Source: Scatophagus argus (taxonomy: Eukaryota; Chordata; Actinopteri; Scatophagidae). From it: a DNA stretch of 64,000 nt. Position 1 is the first letter of the stretch. Each line of letters begins with the position of its first letter. The notes below the pieces were generated by a model. It ran no database searches. It was given only the letters and a program-made list of their open reading frames with translations, and was not told the origin of the DNA. Below are positions 1-13,035 of the stretch, piece after piece. The stretch is from the NCBI RefSeq assembly GCF_020382885.2, contig NC_058506.1, positions 9,092,318 through 9,156,317 of the forward strand, written 5' to 3'. Both the position numbers and the translations under genes were made by a program.

Positions 1-2053
1 CTAAAGGACAAAAAATTAGTTTAGTTAAAGGGTGGCGCAGAAGATTTACCCATAAATGCATCATGAGTTTTGAAAAGCTTGAATTCATCCACTGAATTCA
101 CACTGATTCACATCATCAGGAGCTGCCTAAAAACTCATTCGCCTAAGACAAGGCCTTCCCAAACTAGATGACTAACTGAGGCAGGCATGTTGTCAGACTG
201 TGCAGTTCCACATATTACAGCTTGTGTAAGCTACAACATGAGATGCTAAAACGTTCATAACTGGGTAGATTGGTGAAGAAAAAGTGATAAAAATGAGTCA
301 ACATTTATTTGCTATTTGTTACAGCACTTTGCAGTCCTGAATATCAGTAGCTTTTGTTAAAATTTTCCACTTTTACTGTAGTTTTACTTCTTTGTGACCT
401 TTACTAATCAGTAAATTATACAGCTTAAATGCCTCTAAATACCTTAAAATGTATTTGCATGTCAGGGCACAGCAAGGGGTTTCCACCACAAACTAACATT
501 GATCATATTCACATGTTAAAGCAATAGTGTTGAAATAGTTTGAGCTCAGATGATGCAAGCCATAAATGGATAAACACACTCATTAAAGGTCATTAGTCCA
601 CTTTGTGTTTCCATTCCTCTAGAAAGCAATTAGGCACTACTGTTTTGCCACAGGTGAGACCTCTTTGGACAGCACCTTGAGAATAGAGACAACGAACAGT
701 AAAAGCTAAACAGTATTGCTTTCCCTTTGGAGAACACTGATGTAACACTGATGAAACTGTGCGTCAGGTGCTCTTGACCTTTGAGTCAAAGAAAATCACA
801 ACAGTAATTTGTTCAGCTGAACTTGATGCTGTGACAAGCTTCAGTTCCATCACTCACAATTGACATGTCAGCTCTATTCATCGGAAAACCATCAGCTTCT
901 TGTCTAACAATATGCAAAGGTGTCGAAAAACATCAATAATCACGAGCAGGACAGAGGTGCTGCTTTCTATTAATTTTCTACGAACAGAAGCAAATCTTCC
1001 ATGAGGAGTGCACTGGGGTGACGCCTTTCCCCCACCCGTGTTTGAGTGTGATGGGTCCCTTAAAAGAGATAGCATCCAACCCCTGGCTAAAGCCTGGCTA
1101 TGTCAGCAGTTGTTCCCCACTTCCTTGAGATGCTAAGAGGTAACAGACAAAAGTCAAGGCAAGTAAACTTCCTCGACAGGGTGCAGCATATAGTCTAAGT
1201 GCCACTGATTGCCGTTTCCAAAGAAAGGCTGCATGTCCTCCCTGAACCCCTGGGTGCTGGGAGTTGGAGCTCTGTGCTTACATCAGCACATTTGGTTTAA
1301 CATGTTAACACAAATAGAAATTAAGCTCAGATCAACTACACAAGGGCAACCATTTATTGTCCATCACAGTCCCAGTTGAAGGACTGTGGTTTCCATTAAC
1401 TTTCATGTGTTTGTTTTCCCCTTTCTTCCGTGTTTTTTTCTGCCTGGAGGAGAGTGATTTGATTTGGCAATGACTCAATGAGAAAATGACACACTAGGCC
1501 AGATTTTTCATCTGCTGAAGGAGATCAAACTGATTATCAGTTATTCAAACTACACCTACAAACTAAAATATGATCTTGATTTATTCTTTCTTGGTAGGAT
1601 TAACATGAATTTACTATTTATATTGAATATTGTATTTAAAAGCTAATTCTGTTTACAAAATTCTTCCCCATAAGTGTATGCTCCTCTGCAGAAATAAGTG
1701 CACTTGTGACAGTTAATGAGAAAATGCTTTCTCTGACACTAAACGTCAAAACAGCTGGCCTCTGTGCTTATGTCGTCGGTCTAAGGATGTGCATGAGTTT
1801 TAAATCAGCTGAAAAACAAGTACTTTCTTGGTAACGCTTGTCTCATGACAACACATCGTCACAAGTTGAGCACAGTGATGTAGGTTTCGTGAATGTGATT
1901 AAGAAAAGCATGTTCTCTTCAGGATGCTTATAATTCCATTATACCACTATGACCACTATGCTGCTTCATATTATCCTCACTCCTCCCCTCTGACCAAAAT
2001 ACAAACTCACCCAGCCAAATCCTCAATCTGGAGCACCAGTAACAGACGCAGGA
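1..2053. other. Left flank, no gene recognised
   Basis: AT-rich sequence with short spurious reading frames only. No convincing spliced exon, known repeat or RNA gene was recognised. The last 150 bases or so should hold the promoter and 5' UTR of the defensin gene, but no clear TATA box was identified. Confidence 0.5.
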
Positions 2054-2484
2054 ATGGCTTGTTATCGTGTGGTTATTTTGGCACTCTTGGTTGTCCTACT
2101 ACTTCATGGTAAGTTGTGTTAAAATCTACTCTCTACATGTTTTTGCATTTCAAATCTGCACATTTTTCCTCTTCCAGGGAATATAGATGAGTCATTTCAT
2201 GACTAATTGTTTTTGCATTAAACATAAAGCTAAAATATCCATCCCATTGTTACAGTAGTAGAGAATGAGGCTGCATCCTTTCCTTGGTCTTGCCCCAGTC
2301 TGAGTGGAGTGTGTAGAAAGGTTTGCCTCCCAACAGAGCTGTTCTTTGGACCTCTGGGCTGCGGAAAAGGATTCCAGTAAGTTTTGATGCAACATGTCAA
2401 TAAATTATGTACATTTATTTGTTAAATAAATGAAATACAGTCTCTTGTTTTTTTCCTAGGTGCTGCGTGTCTCATTTTCTATGA
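2054..2484 (+). CDS. defb1: Beta-defensin precursor (teleost defb1-like), 3 exons, 66 aa
   Basis: Coding exons are 2054-2108, 2256-2376 and 2460-2484; all introns are GT-AG and the phases (1, then 2) join without a break. Residues 1 to about 20 form a hydrophobic signal peptide, followed by a short acidic pro-piece (VENEA). The mature part, starting near residue 25, has six cysteines at 31, 38, 42, 54, 60 and 61, spaced C-x6-C-x3-C-x11-C-x5-CC, with the landmarks GVCRKVC and GPLGCGKGF and the ending CCVSHFL. This matches the teleost beta-defensin fold and its usual length of about 63-67 aa and three-exon structure. Family members are secreted cationic antimicrobial peptides of skin, gill and immune tissue. 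The exons are too short for simple ORF calling. The start is the only ATG leading straight into the signal peptide. The paralogue number is inferred from recall, not alignment. Confidence 0.93.
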
Positions 2485-5450
2485 GAACTGAATGCCACAG
2501 AGATAGGAATGCTTGTCGAGTCCATCCATGCTCCAAGCCTTGCCAAAGATGACACAGACAGAAGACACTGTTGTGGAGAAACATATTTGGCTTTTCATTT
2601 TGATGTAACATGGTGAACTTGGAATGTTAAATTAACCTCTTGTAGTTTTTTGTGATGAATTTAATGCAGCAGAAATGACTGAGGTGGAGTAAAAAATAAG
2701 TTAAACTTCCTTGTTTGTTTATATTTTGTGTAACTGAAATCTTCTACTCGGTTGAAAGTCTTCATACATTTTATTTTGCACACACCAAATTGCACACATT
2801 GTTGGGCATCTTTTCTCAGAATTGCTCTTATTAAATTTGCTGCATGTTTTTATTGGAGGAAGAACACAAGGGTGCTGCACTTTAGGATGTACAATGAAAA
2901 ATAAGTGGAGAGCCAGAGCTGGCTGCATTACAATCCACTGACACACACATTACAGTCCATGCTGTGTAAAAGGACCAAGATTTGGTCCTCTTGATTCACC
3001 ATCAGTTCATAATTTTACATCCTTTATCCAAAGATGATTTCAGTTCAGAGTGCAATCTAAATTTCACCTTGAAATCCACTTATTTTCTATTGTACAAGCT
3101 TCAGAGACAAAAATCACACTGAACTACCTGAAATAATGGAAAGGTGTCTGTAATTAAATCATATAATGTGAAGAAAATGATATGGATTTTACTTGTCTGC
3201 TCTAGAGCTGTATGCATTATTGGCACATGACACAGGGTAGACAGTCCTTACTATATGTAGGTTGTTATAAATCTCATATAAGTGGCAGTTTAGGGTCAAC
3301 GGGTTTTGATGAGCAAACTGAGCGCTCTCTAACATGCTGTATGTCATCAAGGCTTTCAGCAAAGGCTTGTTCACCAGTATTAACTGAATTCTAGACTAAG
3401 TGAGTGACTGAGTAAAGACACACAGCAAAATTCAAGTTAATTTTCCAGAATTAAGCAAAAGTGTTAAGAGTTTAAATGGCACTGTTAAAAGTTGATTTCA
3501 CTCAAAATTGGTGAAACAGTGCAGAGTTTGAAACCCTAACCCTAACCCATCCTCATGGATTTTTATCTCTAGCGTTACAGAGAGTTCATATTTTAACACT
3601 GGATCTGAGTTATATTAGTAACACTTTAGGAAGTGTTAAATTAATTCTGCAAAGTTTGGGACAAAATAAACACCAGCATAGCATTAGAACTGACTCTCTC
3701 TGTGTTGATTTAGCACTAAAAAATTTACTGTGCAACTATACAAAAGGAGAGGCCAGCTTGACATGTCATTATTTTTTACCCCATATTACCCATTTGAGCT
3801 CCATTTGAACAACAAAGCAATAAAAAGAGACATGTACATACAGCTTCAGTGGAAGCTGAGAGATATTTAAAGACCAGTGTACACCCGTGACTAGGAGAGC
3901 GCTGTATAAGTACGGTCCATATACACTACTGTGACTGCATTTCAAAAGGGTCAATAAGAGATTTTGATGAAAGCAACCCTAACCATCTGTGTGAGCTGTG
4001 TGTCATCATGTTAAAGATGGCTGAGTTTTATAAATTAACATTACATTTTTTTTTGGTTTACATAATGCATACATAATTATGCAATGAATCTGCATACATT
4101 CATATTCATAATATAAACCGCACTATGGTATACAACAAGAATAGTGGAGATCTCCAGCTTAAGATCTTCTAATCCTTCTTTGGATTTGTTAGGCAGTGTG
4201 CACCATATATTGCTGCATGCTGGCAAATTAATTTTTCGACATCAAATCCAGGTGTTACATTAGTCATTCATTATATTTACATCATCACTGATGCATAATT
4301 TAGTGGTATGATTATGTATTGAGTCTACAGCCACCTCAAATAAAGTTATTACACTGGAGCCCCCAAGGACAAGTGGCTCCTTGCATTTTGGGAACCGGAA
4401 AACTGTGTGATTTGGCCTAACCTGTTAACCCAAATACTCAGCTGGCAGTACATGCTGACAAACCAGGTGGATTATAGCACATTGTTCTTCGTTGTACTGT
4501 ACACTTTAATGCAACAAATTCACAATTCTTCCAATAAAGCACACAAAGAATATAATAATATGGATTGAGACCAGCAGGCAGAAGGTAGTGCAACACTTTG
4601 AAGAGGCTTTCACTCAGCTCTAATGTATGTCTTTAAGACCCAATGTCATAGGGCCTACATTAGGAGTAGTGATAATCTAATGCACACACTGATGCCCCCA
4701 AGTGGTGAAACCATTGACACTGGCAGCAGAGGGATTACTCCACAGGGTGCCTGACTCAAGAGAGGTCACTGTGTGGTAGCATCACAGAAAAACAAAATTT
4801 AGCATCAGCATCCTCAGCTTCTGTTTATTTACTCAGAAATGCAGAAACATTATGGGGAAATTTATAACACAGTTTTAGATTTCCTACGAAAAGCTTATCC
4901 AGTGAAGAATGTTTCATAGTCTGTTGACTAGTGTGTCACTTCAGATGCCAACTGAGGCCACAACTCACAGCTCAGCGTTTATTTATTTGGACTGCAGTTT
5001 GTTCGTTGTTCATTTGTTGAACTAAGACTAAGTAATGACAGACTAATAGACGATGAAAACACTGTGTGTGACAGTGTTTTCATTTCCTACCACTAGAGGG
5101 CAATGTTGAAGAAGTTATGGCCTGGTGACTGAAGACCTTTTCAAGCAACAGGCCAGTCTTTAAAGCAAATGCCAGAAGAACAGGAAGTTCATTCATGTGA
5201 CCCGTGGGTGGTGTGAAACCAGTCTGTGTCTGTTTCTATGAAATACAACCTGAAATCAGTGTGAAATCTCTCCTTCAAACATACTTCGTGTTATCAGTCT
5301 ATAGGATGTTTACAGGCTTTTAAAAGTTCGTTTGTGTTCATCAGACTTGCGATTTCAAATTTAGTTTAAAAAAATGACCAATATGTACATGGTTTATTGA
5401 GGAGAGCACTCTGTTCAGTGTTGTTTGCACAGCTGGTCGCTGGTGGCGCT
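2485..5450. other. Defensin 3' UTR and intergenic DNA
   Basis: The first few hundred bases are probably defensin 3' UTR. The rest is AT-rich with no recognised gene. It holds a short run of two CCCTAA units near 3533 and, near 5053-5102, a hairpin next to a CTCF-like motif (listed separately). Confidence 0.4.
5053..5102 (+). promoter_or_regulatory. Perfect 12-bp hairpin followed by CTCF-like motif
   Basis: Arms 5053-5064 and 5072-5083 are exact reverse complements around a 7-nt loop. Immediately after, 5090-5102 reads CCACTAGAGGGCA, which fits the CTCF core consensus. It lies between the defensin gene and rnf167. Binding is inference from motif only. Confidence 0.3.
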
Positions 5451-5699
5451 GTGGGTCAAGATGCTGGTGAGTCAATTTGACATAACAACAGGAAGAAGAC
5501 CTTGGGAGCAAGAAGCAATAACAAACAAACCTAGCACCAAGCTAAGGTAACTTTGGGGAAACGATCTTACAGGAACAGTGTCTCCTTTTCTGTGGTTAAA
5601 TAATTGGTTTATACTGTAGTAACCGTGTATCATACGATGTACACGGACTACAAAGAAGACATCTAGTAATCTATCACAGAGACGACGTAACGTAACTGG
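5451..5699 (+). promoter_or_regulatory. rnf167: Possible rnf167 promoter and non-coding first exon
   Basis: A donor-like site (CTG followed by GTAAGTAAC) follows position 5699, about 1.55 kb upstream of the rnf167 start codon. The following bases contain GCTAAC-type repeats. This is the best candidate for a 5' UTR exon, but the transcription start and exon limits cannot be fixed from sequence. Confidence 0.25.
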
Positions 5700-7249
5700 T
5701 AAGTAACATTAACGCCTGCTAACAGTAGCCAAACGTCAGCTAACGTTAATCCTTTTTGTTTTTGTCGTTTTGTGGTGGAATTAAAGGATTGTCAAGAAAG
5801 TATTAGGGCGTTGTAAAAGAAAGCTTAATCGTTTCACACAATGAGGCGAGGAAACTCAATTGGGAAAACGTAAGATTACAACCTTAATGATGCCAGTATT
5901 AGCAGCATACTAAGATACGTACCTAACTACACTCAATAACATTGATTTACCCCGATGACTTTTGACATGGTGTTATCTTTCACATGAAACTGTAACAACA
6001 AGTAATGGTAGTCCAGAGAATTACAGCACTTTAATTTACCTTACTTAACCAATTAATCGGAGTAACGATAGGCTAACTAATGTTTCTACGGACGTGATGA
6101 GGAAACAGTATTAGCCAGCAGGATAACAGGTTTAGCATTGCGACAGCAGCAGATTGTTTCTCCGATAACTTTCTTTAGGCAACTTCAACGACAAATGGTG
6201 TCACGTGGGTTGAACGTACTTGTTTAATGTTGGCAGTACAATGGGTTAATCGATAACTGCTGCCATAAAGTCGTAGCTTAATAACACAGGGCACGTGAAT
6301 GCGTCTTTTCACCGTCTGTTGTGTTAACATCTTGACCAGTAGCACAAATAACCCGAGCATTGTGCTTATTTTACTTTGTCCTAATACAGCTGCCTTCTTA
6401 AACCTGATTATCTGTACATAAATAAGTTTGTTACGTGTACACAAGAACAACAGTGTTGACTAGACCTGAGGCCAAGAGGTTTCTGGGCTATATTTGTTGC
6501 AACTTAAGACCCTCGAAATGTGTGTTGATCATGCTTTACAACATTTAAAATTATATGGACGTATGTGGAAGCTGCGTCTGTTCCGATCCAACCCCTGAGA
6601 TCCGTTCATATGGAAAACTAATAATGCTGAATTACTGAACAATGCTATTAACATTATTGATTTCAGTTACCCACATTTATGTTGCCTGGCTTTGTAAACA
6701 GAATAGCCAATAAGACTGTGGTCAGGGGTTGTAGTAAAAACCTATAAGGAGATTCAGTGGTATGTGAATAGAATTAGAAAATCACAGTCATGATGGATTG
6801 AATCTTAAAAATGCTATGGATTTGGAAGTTGTTTTCATTCTGAACAAGAACGATGGCTGCAAATCACTTGTTTTTGCAAAACATTTTGCCGCAAACCAGC
6901 AGTCAGTAAAGGGCATTTAGTGTTTTACGTGTTCCTTTGTTGGTAAAAACTTGCCTTTAGAGGACATTGTCACAGTCCTTATCACAAGTACTTGGTTTAG
7001 GTTTTCCCTCCCAGTCATCACAATAGAGTACATGTCAGGGTTTGCTGGCAAGCCAGTTTAAAGGTCCTCGTTTGCATGTTCGTGTGCACATTTACAGAGT
7101 TTTACTACCTGAATCGTCTGTTTGTATTAGTATGCTAACTCCAGGCTGTACTGAGACTACAAGATTGGCTTCAGCTTGAGACTTGAAGCCATCAACTGAC
7201 TGCTGTCATATGTTTTTTCACAGTTTAGTGCAACTGTGAGCAACCAGCG

Positions 7250-9872
7250 ATGGTTCCTGCTGGCGTGTGGTGCGTTGGAGCTCGATGGAGTGTCCTTATA
7301 GTGTTTTTCTGCAGTGTACTGGTTCCCTCACCCACACATGCCTATATCTATGCTGTAAGTAATCTTGGAGCTTTAGCTCATGGACTTTGATAATATTTAG
7401 ATATAAATAAGATTCTTCAGATTCTCCTGTAGAGGTTATGTCAGTACTTATTTATGTATTGTTTTCACAGCATTATAGCAATGTGACCTCCATGTTCTTT
7501 GAGGACCTGCCTGCCTTGTTTGGTGCCCCACTTCCTAAAGATGGAGTAATGGTGAGAGAGTTTTTGAGAATGGAGAACATAAAGCATTAAAAAAAAAACA
7601 AAGTCATGGTGTGTTATAATGAGTTTTTTTTTTTCATTTATGTGAAAGGGGGTGTTGGTGGTGTCCCGTCCGCTAAATGGCTGTACAACAATAGACCCTC
7701 CTCCTCCATTGCCACCATTTTACGATGCCAACACCACCAAATTCATTGCCCTCATCAGGCGTTATGATTGCAATTTTGATGTTAAGGTCAGTAATGTTTG
7801 AGTGTCATTAAATATGTTGTGGTGTCTAAGCAAACTGGTCTGATATGAGGAACTGTTTTGTTTGGGTTTTTTTTCCAGGTCTTGAATGCACAGCGGGCTG
7901 GATTCAGTGCTGCAATTGTTCACAACATGTATTCAGACACTCTGCTCAATATGAACTACAGCAATGGTGATTCTACTTTATAAAATGTACACATTATTAA
8001 ACCTAACACATGCCTGTAATCTTACTCAAATACCTAACATTTTAATCTTGTTGTTTTGTTTTTACTTTACTCTTCAGAGACCATTGCAGAAGAGATTGAG
8101 ATCCCCTCTGTATTCACCAGCTACTACGCCTCTGAAGTTTTCAGGAATTTAATAATCCCAGAACAAGGGTAACATTTCAGCATTTTTGTAAACTAATTCA
8201 TGAATTTTTCAAACTCAACAATAAACCAACCTTTAACAGTGACTGGTAGATTTGCACAAACCAATAAATTTGACCTCTTTTAGAGCTGGTGCTTATGGTA
8301 ATTTGCATTGCTTCCTTCCTTGGCCTGCAGGGCTTACGTGATCCTCAAGCCAGAGTTTGCTTTTCCACTCTCATATTACCTTATTCCCTTCACTGGAGTA
8401 ATTGGCATGATCATTATTGTGATGTGCGTCATCTTGGTAAGTATGCATGCAATTTGATGCCTCCTTGGGTGTTTATTCAGTATCTAGCACGTGCTTGAAT
8501 GTTTTTTTTTTTAAGTTCACAGCTGTTAGTTTTGAAAGGGAAATTATGCCATCATTTTCATAAAACATTGTAATGTATTTATTCTTTCATCCAGATTCCA
8601 GTTATTGACTAGTTGCACTGTAGGTAGCAGAAGCAAGCCTTGAGTATGCCTCTTTGTATTGCCAAAGAGTGACCTAATGATCCTGAAAATCTGTTTTCCA
8701 AATCAGTCGTTTCTTACTTACTGTGAGCAGCGGGTTCATACATGAACAAAAACAAAGTCATGCATGCATGTTGGGTATCAGAGTAATTTTCATGCTGTCC
8801 TTAACAAAACATCCTTTTGTATTGTCCAGATTATACGCTGTGTTCAGTACAGAAAGAGGATGAGGAAAAATCGTCTGTCTAAGGAACAACTGAAGAAGAT
8901 TCCAACCCACAGGTTCCGTAAAGGTAAAAGCTGTTCCTGTCATACTTTGCGTTCAAGAATATTTAAAGAATATCAATCATAAATAATATTTGTCTTATTT
9001 GTGTGATTTAAGGTGGTACCTTTTTGTTTCAGGGGATGACTATGATGTGTGTGCAATCTGTCTGGATGAGTATGAAGAGGGAGACAAGCTGCGAGTTTTG
9101 CCTTGTTCACATGGTAAATATTTTATAAATTGTAGTTGTGAAATTTGTTTGTTATGGTACTTTGGGAAATTATCTGAACTGATCCACATAATGTGCATAT
9201 TTACATCACAATAAGCTATTTTATTATGTGAACACAAAGTACCTAAATGCACCCAGCTTGCAAGTATCAGTACCTATACAGTACCAGTTTTTAAAAGTAC
9301 AGCGTTGTACTGCAAGGGAGCAAATGTTCATACAGCGAAATTGTCCTTTTTTCCTCCAAATTTTAAAAAGGCCCATTCCTGATGTGCTGCAGTGTATTTT
9401 ATCTACGTTAGAAACAGAAAGCCTCTAAATTCTTCTTTACTGCTTACCAGCCTACCACTGCAAGTGTGTAGACCCGTGGCTCACACAGACCAAGAAGACG
9501 TGTCCTGTGTGCAAGCAGCGCGTCACTCGGAACAACCCAGAGCACTCCGAGTCTGATTCAGACGAGGAAAATGGAGGACGTGGGGAGGACGGAGGGACAG
9601 AGGGTGAAGCAGACTCAGAGCGCACGCCTCTGCTGCGGCCCTCCAACCCGGCGTCTCCCTTGGGGAGCCCGGGAGTCTATTCAGCCACCACCACCACTAC
9701 TGCCCAGTGCCTGGCCTCCCCTGCACGCTGCGACTCGCCCATCCTCGACTATGAAGACTACCACTCCCCCCAGGAGGATACGGACTCAGAAAGCGATGAT
9801 GCAGGAGAGGACACGCACCCCACCGATGACGACACTGCTCTTCTCATTCGTAGGAATACGGTGGAGATCTGA
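7250..9872 (+). CDS. rnf167: RNF167-like PA-TM-RING E3 ubiquitin ligase, 9 exons, 401 aa
   Basis: Exons: 7250-7354, 7471-7551, 7649-7786, 7879-7966, 8078-8168, 8331-8436, 8830-8923, 9033-9113, 9451-9872; all GT-AG and in phase. Residues 1 to about 32 are a signal peptide, about 40-165 a luminal protease-associated domain, and about 184-206 a membrane segment preceded by the family signature YYLIPFTG. From about 241 comes a RING-H2 finger opening [19 protein letters not shown] and closing CPVC. The acidic Ser/Asp-rich tail carries [10 protein letters not shown]. The family acts in endosomes and lysosomes, recruiting E2 enzymes to ubiquitinate membrane-trafficking and receptor substrates. DLPALFG, the IPFTG membrane segment and [10 protein letters not shown] favour RNF167 over RNF13, although the tail also resembles RNF13. 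The length is somewhat greater than human RNF167. Confidence 0.92.
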
Positions 9873-12039
9873 TGACTGGAACTTAGCTGCAATGAGATCA
9901 GTTAGTTTTATCTAAAAAATAGAAGAAAAAAAAAAAGGTCTTTGTGTCATCAGGTGTACTGATATCACACTGTATTTTAAAATAGCTTCAGATCCATGGT
10001 TAGGAGGTCTACTTGTTGGTGTCAAAGCACAAGCAGCACTGGCATTGATGGGTTTTACCAAAACACAGAGTGTCAACCCACTTCTATACAGTACACACTT
10101 TCACTCCAGTTCTCTTGTGTTTGTCTGTAGACCTTCGCTTTTAATGCATGTTGTAATTCATAATTTTAAGACGCCACATGACCTAACCACTATTGCTGCA
10201 CACAGAGAATGGTCTAAATGTCTCGTTAATCTAATGTGCTGTAAGAGTAAGAGTGTGATTCTAGTGGATGAAGCCTGTGTTGCTAAGCAGAACTCTGTGC
10301 TCACACTTAAAGTCGATCTTCTAGGTTCTCTGTGTAAGATTAGTGCAATCTGAAGACTCTCTTTTGTCTTAATCACATATTTTTTAAATATCTGACAGTC
10401 CTTTTCCCCAATTTTGTATCCTAACAAGGATGTGCAAGTGGAAGGTAAAAATTTGTCTTCATTTTATTTTATTTTTTTAATCCCCCTTTAGCTGTCACAT
10501 TTTTTTAAAGTTCTTTGAAATGGCGCATTATTTTCAGATTCTACAGTAAGATATGCGAATACAGAATTCTGAAGGTGATATACGTTTCTGCTGCTTTTAC
10601 ATTGTTATAGATAATACTGTGTGGTCACTTTAAGGTTTTTCTTTTTCTTTTTTTTTTTTTTTTTACTTTCACTTTTATCCAGTTTGTCAAGATGAACAAA
10701 CTCAGGTTTATAGCATCAAATTAAAAGCCAGTTGGTGTTGTAAATGAATAACATAATTATAATTAATGGGATTTGCTCTTAAAAAATAGTTTTGAATCAG
10801 ATCCTCGAATATTTAATGGAAGTTTTTCCATTTTTATACACAACACATGTTGAATTGTGGGACCCTGGAGGTGTTTTTAGGGGGAAAAAAGCATTGCCTT
10901 ACATTGGCCTTGATGTATATGTGTATGTTAAATTAAATGTTTGGAGATTTAAAAGACATGTTTTCCTGATGTCTAGCTGTAGTTAATACTGCTGGCTAGA
11001 GAGCAGTGATCTTACTTGGACTAAAAATGCATTTGTTTTTCTATGTCAGTAAGGACAAGAAAGCTTGTGTTTCCACATGTTATGTGCTCATGCTGATATG
11101 GATATCCAGCTTCCACGTTGGATTTGCATCCTTTGCTCAGCGGCTGTAACAGATATGGTTTGTTTCTCTTTCTTGGGTGGGGTCCACACTGTTGACTTAT
11201 ATAAAGAGCAGTAAAAATAGAAACCTTAAAATGCTGTGTTTACCTTAATATGATATAAATTCACAACTGGAATTTATCTTGCAGGGTGTGGAACTGAATT
11301 TGCTGTCCTCTATCATAGAAATGAGTTGTTTAACACGTTCTACTGTATAACTTCAATTTGAAACCTAATTTATATTTATACTGCATCAGATCGGGGACCA
11401 AGCGTATCCCTCCCAAACACCACAGCTGCAGAGCAAACATGCATAAAAATTCTTTGTCTGAGGATTTTTTTTTTTTCACTAAGTTGCATTTTCATGTTGG
11501 AGTGATAAAGAGGGGAATCAGTGAGATCAATACATTCTGTCTTACGTTAGACTGATAGTTTGATTGGGACTTGTTGGCAGTAGTCTGTATTATAAAATAG
11601 AACAGCTGCTTTCCTATTTATGGTATGCTTCAAATGATTTTTGTACTGTAATCTTTTTCTCTATATGTCTCAATTCTGGAGATTAACTGAAACAAATGGA
11701 AAAATATAATCCCCAAATTATTAATTTTTCCTTTTTCTTTTAGAATGTGCCTAGTTTATCACATTTAATTAATAAATGTACAGTGTCAAGTATAATTTCC
11801 CTGTATAAAGAAGGTTTGATCATCATTGGGATGTCTAAACACAGTCTGTGGAAAGCTGCACCTAATGTGTGATTTGTGGAAGATTAAATGAGTTTGAAAT
11901 GGGACTGTGGTGGCACTTTTTATTTAAATGGCCCATTTAAGTTAATAAAAAGCAAATAGTTTTAAAGCACATATGTTAGCCTATATCATGTTTCTTTAGT
12001 TTGATAATTTGATTGAGAATGTACATTTGTTTGAATAAA
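9873..12039 (+). other. rnf167: rnf167 3' UTR
   Basis: AT-rich sequence without coding signal follows the stop codon. AATAAA hexamers occur at 11771-11776, 11944-11949 and 12034-12039, so the 3' UTR may run 1.9-2.2 kb with alternative ends. Which signal is used cannot be told from sequence. Confidence 0.55.
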
Positions 12040-13035
12040 TCCTTAAGGCTGGATGTGCTTCAGCTTTATGTTTCATCATCTGGGCACAGTGGACAGAAGG
12101 AAGACATTTCTCCTTTGGGTGTTTGAACAGAATCCAGGAATGACTTTATTGATCCCGTGGTGAAACTGGAAGGTGAGTATAGCTGCGGTGAAAGAGCTGC
12201 AGGACAGGACGTCTGCTGGCACCAGGTGTTTTCTGACAGTATGAGCTGATGAGGGCAGTGGCTCCGTTGTTTGAACAGAGAGAAGGATTTATTTTAAGGT
12301 TTCAGATGTAACCTCACTGTCTTCTTCACTCTCTGCCCCCAGTGTGCTGAGCCATAACAAGTTATAGGTAGTTTCATGAATAATGATGAAAGGACCACAC
12401 TTCCTTGAAAACATGGCAAACCTAAGAAAAGGATCTGGTAATTAATACATGGTCTTTGATCTGATTGATGTGAGCTTCACAGCAACTAATTAACCTGGAG
12501 CAAGGACACCCTACACTGTGAGCTTATGTATTATGAACACTATGAGCTGTTTTGCTATCCGACCTTTGGCTGTGATGATGGCTCATTAAGACTTCCGGCA
12601 CTTAATGAAAATCCTTCTTAACAAGCTTCGTGTCTTTACAATTTCTCCATTTCATGTACCTTTAATCACATCACCCACAGCTTGGAAGAAAAGACACATT
12701 CTTATTTGAGTTGAATGAACCTTTTAAAACTAACCGGATAGGGTGTACCTGTACTTAGTTTAGCCATTGGCAGGATTATGGCATGTGTGGGAGTATTGTA
12801 GGCTGATATGTCTCTCTAAGTTTGTTCCATACAAGCTGAGAAATGAATATAGTGGCACTGAGGCATATGTACATGAGTTGTGACGTGACGTAACATAAAT
12901 GAGTCCCTAAAGCAAAAGAATCTGTAAAGGGTTATTCCTCAAAAGGAACCTCGAGCCTTTGGTGGTGCTGCATTTTAAAACATTAGAAATACTTGAACTT
13001 TCTCTGGGTACTGACCGATGCAGCTGTAAGAAAGG
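12040..13035. other. Intergenic, upstream of orphan secretory gene
   Basis: No coding exon recognised. Near 12150-12172 is a short stretch resembling the TTTATTGATCCC tail found in teleost retroelements. The last part should include the promoter and 5' UTR of the gene at 13036; no clear core promoter element was identified. Confidence 0.35.

Noticed and set aside
3533-3548. Telomere-like CCCTAA repeats
   Set aside because: Only two and a half units; too short to indicate an interstitial telomere.
9571-9915. 114-codon plus-strand frame overlapping the rnf167 last exon
   Set aside because: Out of frame with the clear RING-tail coding sequence; no independent support.
12150-12172. TTTATTGATCCC-like retroelement tail
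   Set aside because: About twenty bases only; too short to call an element.
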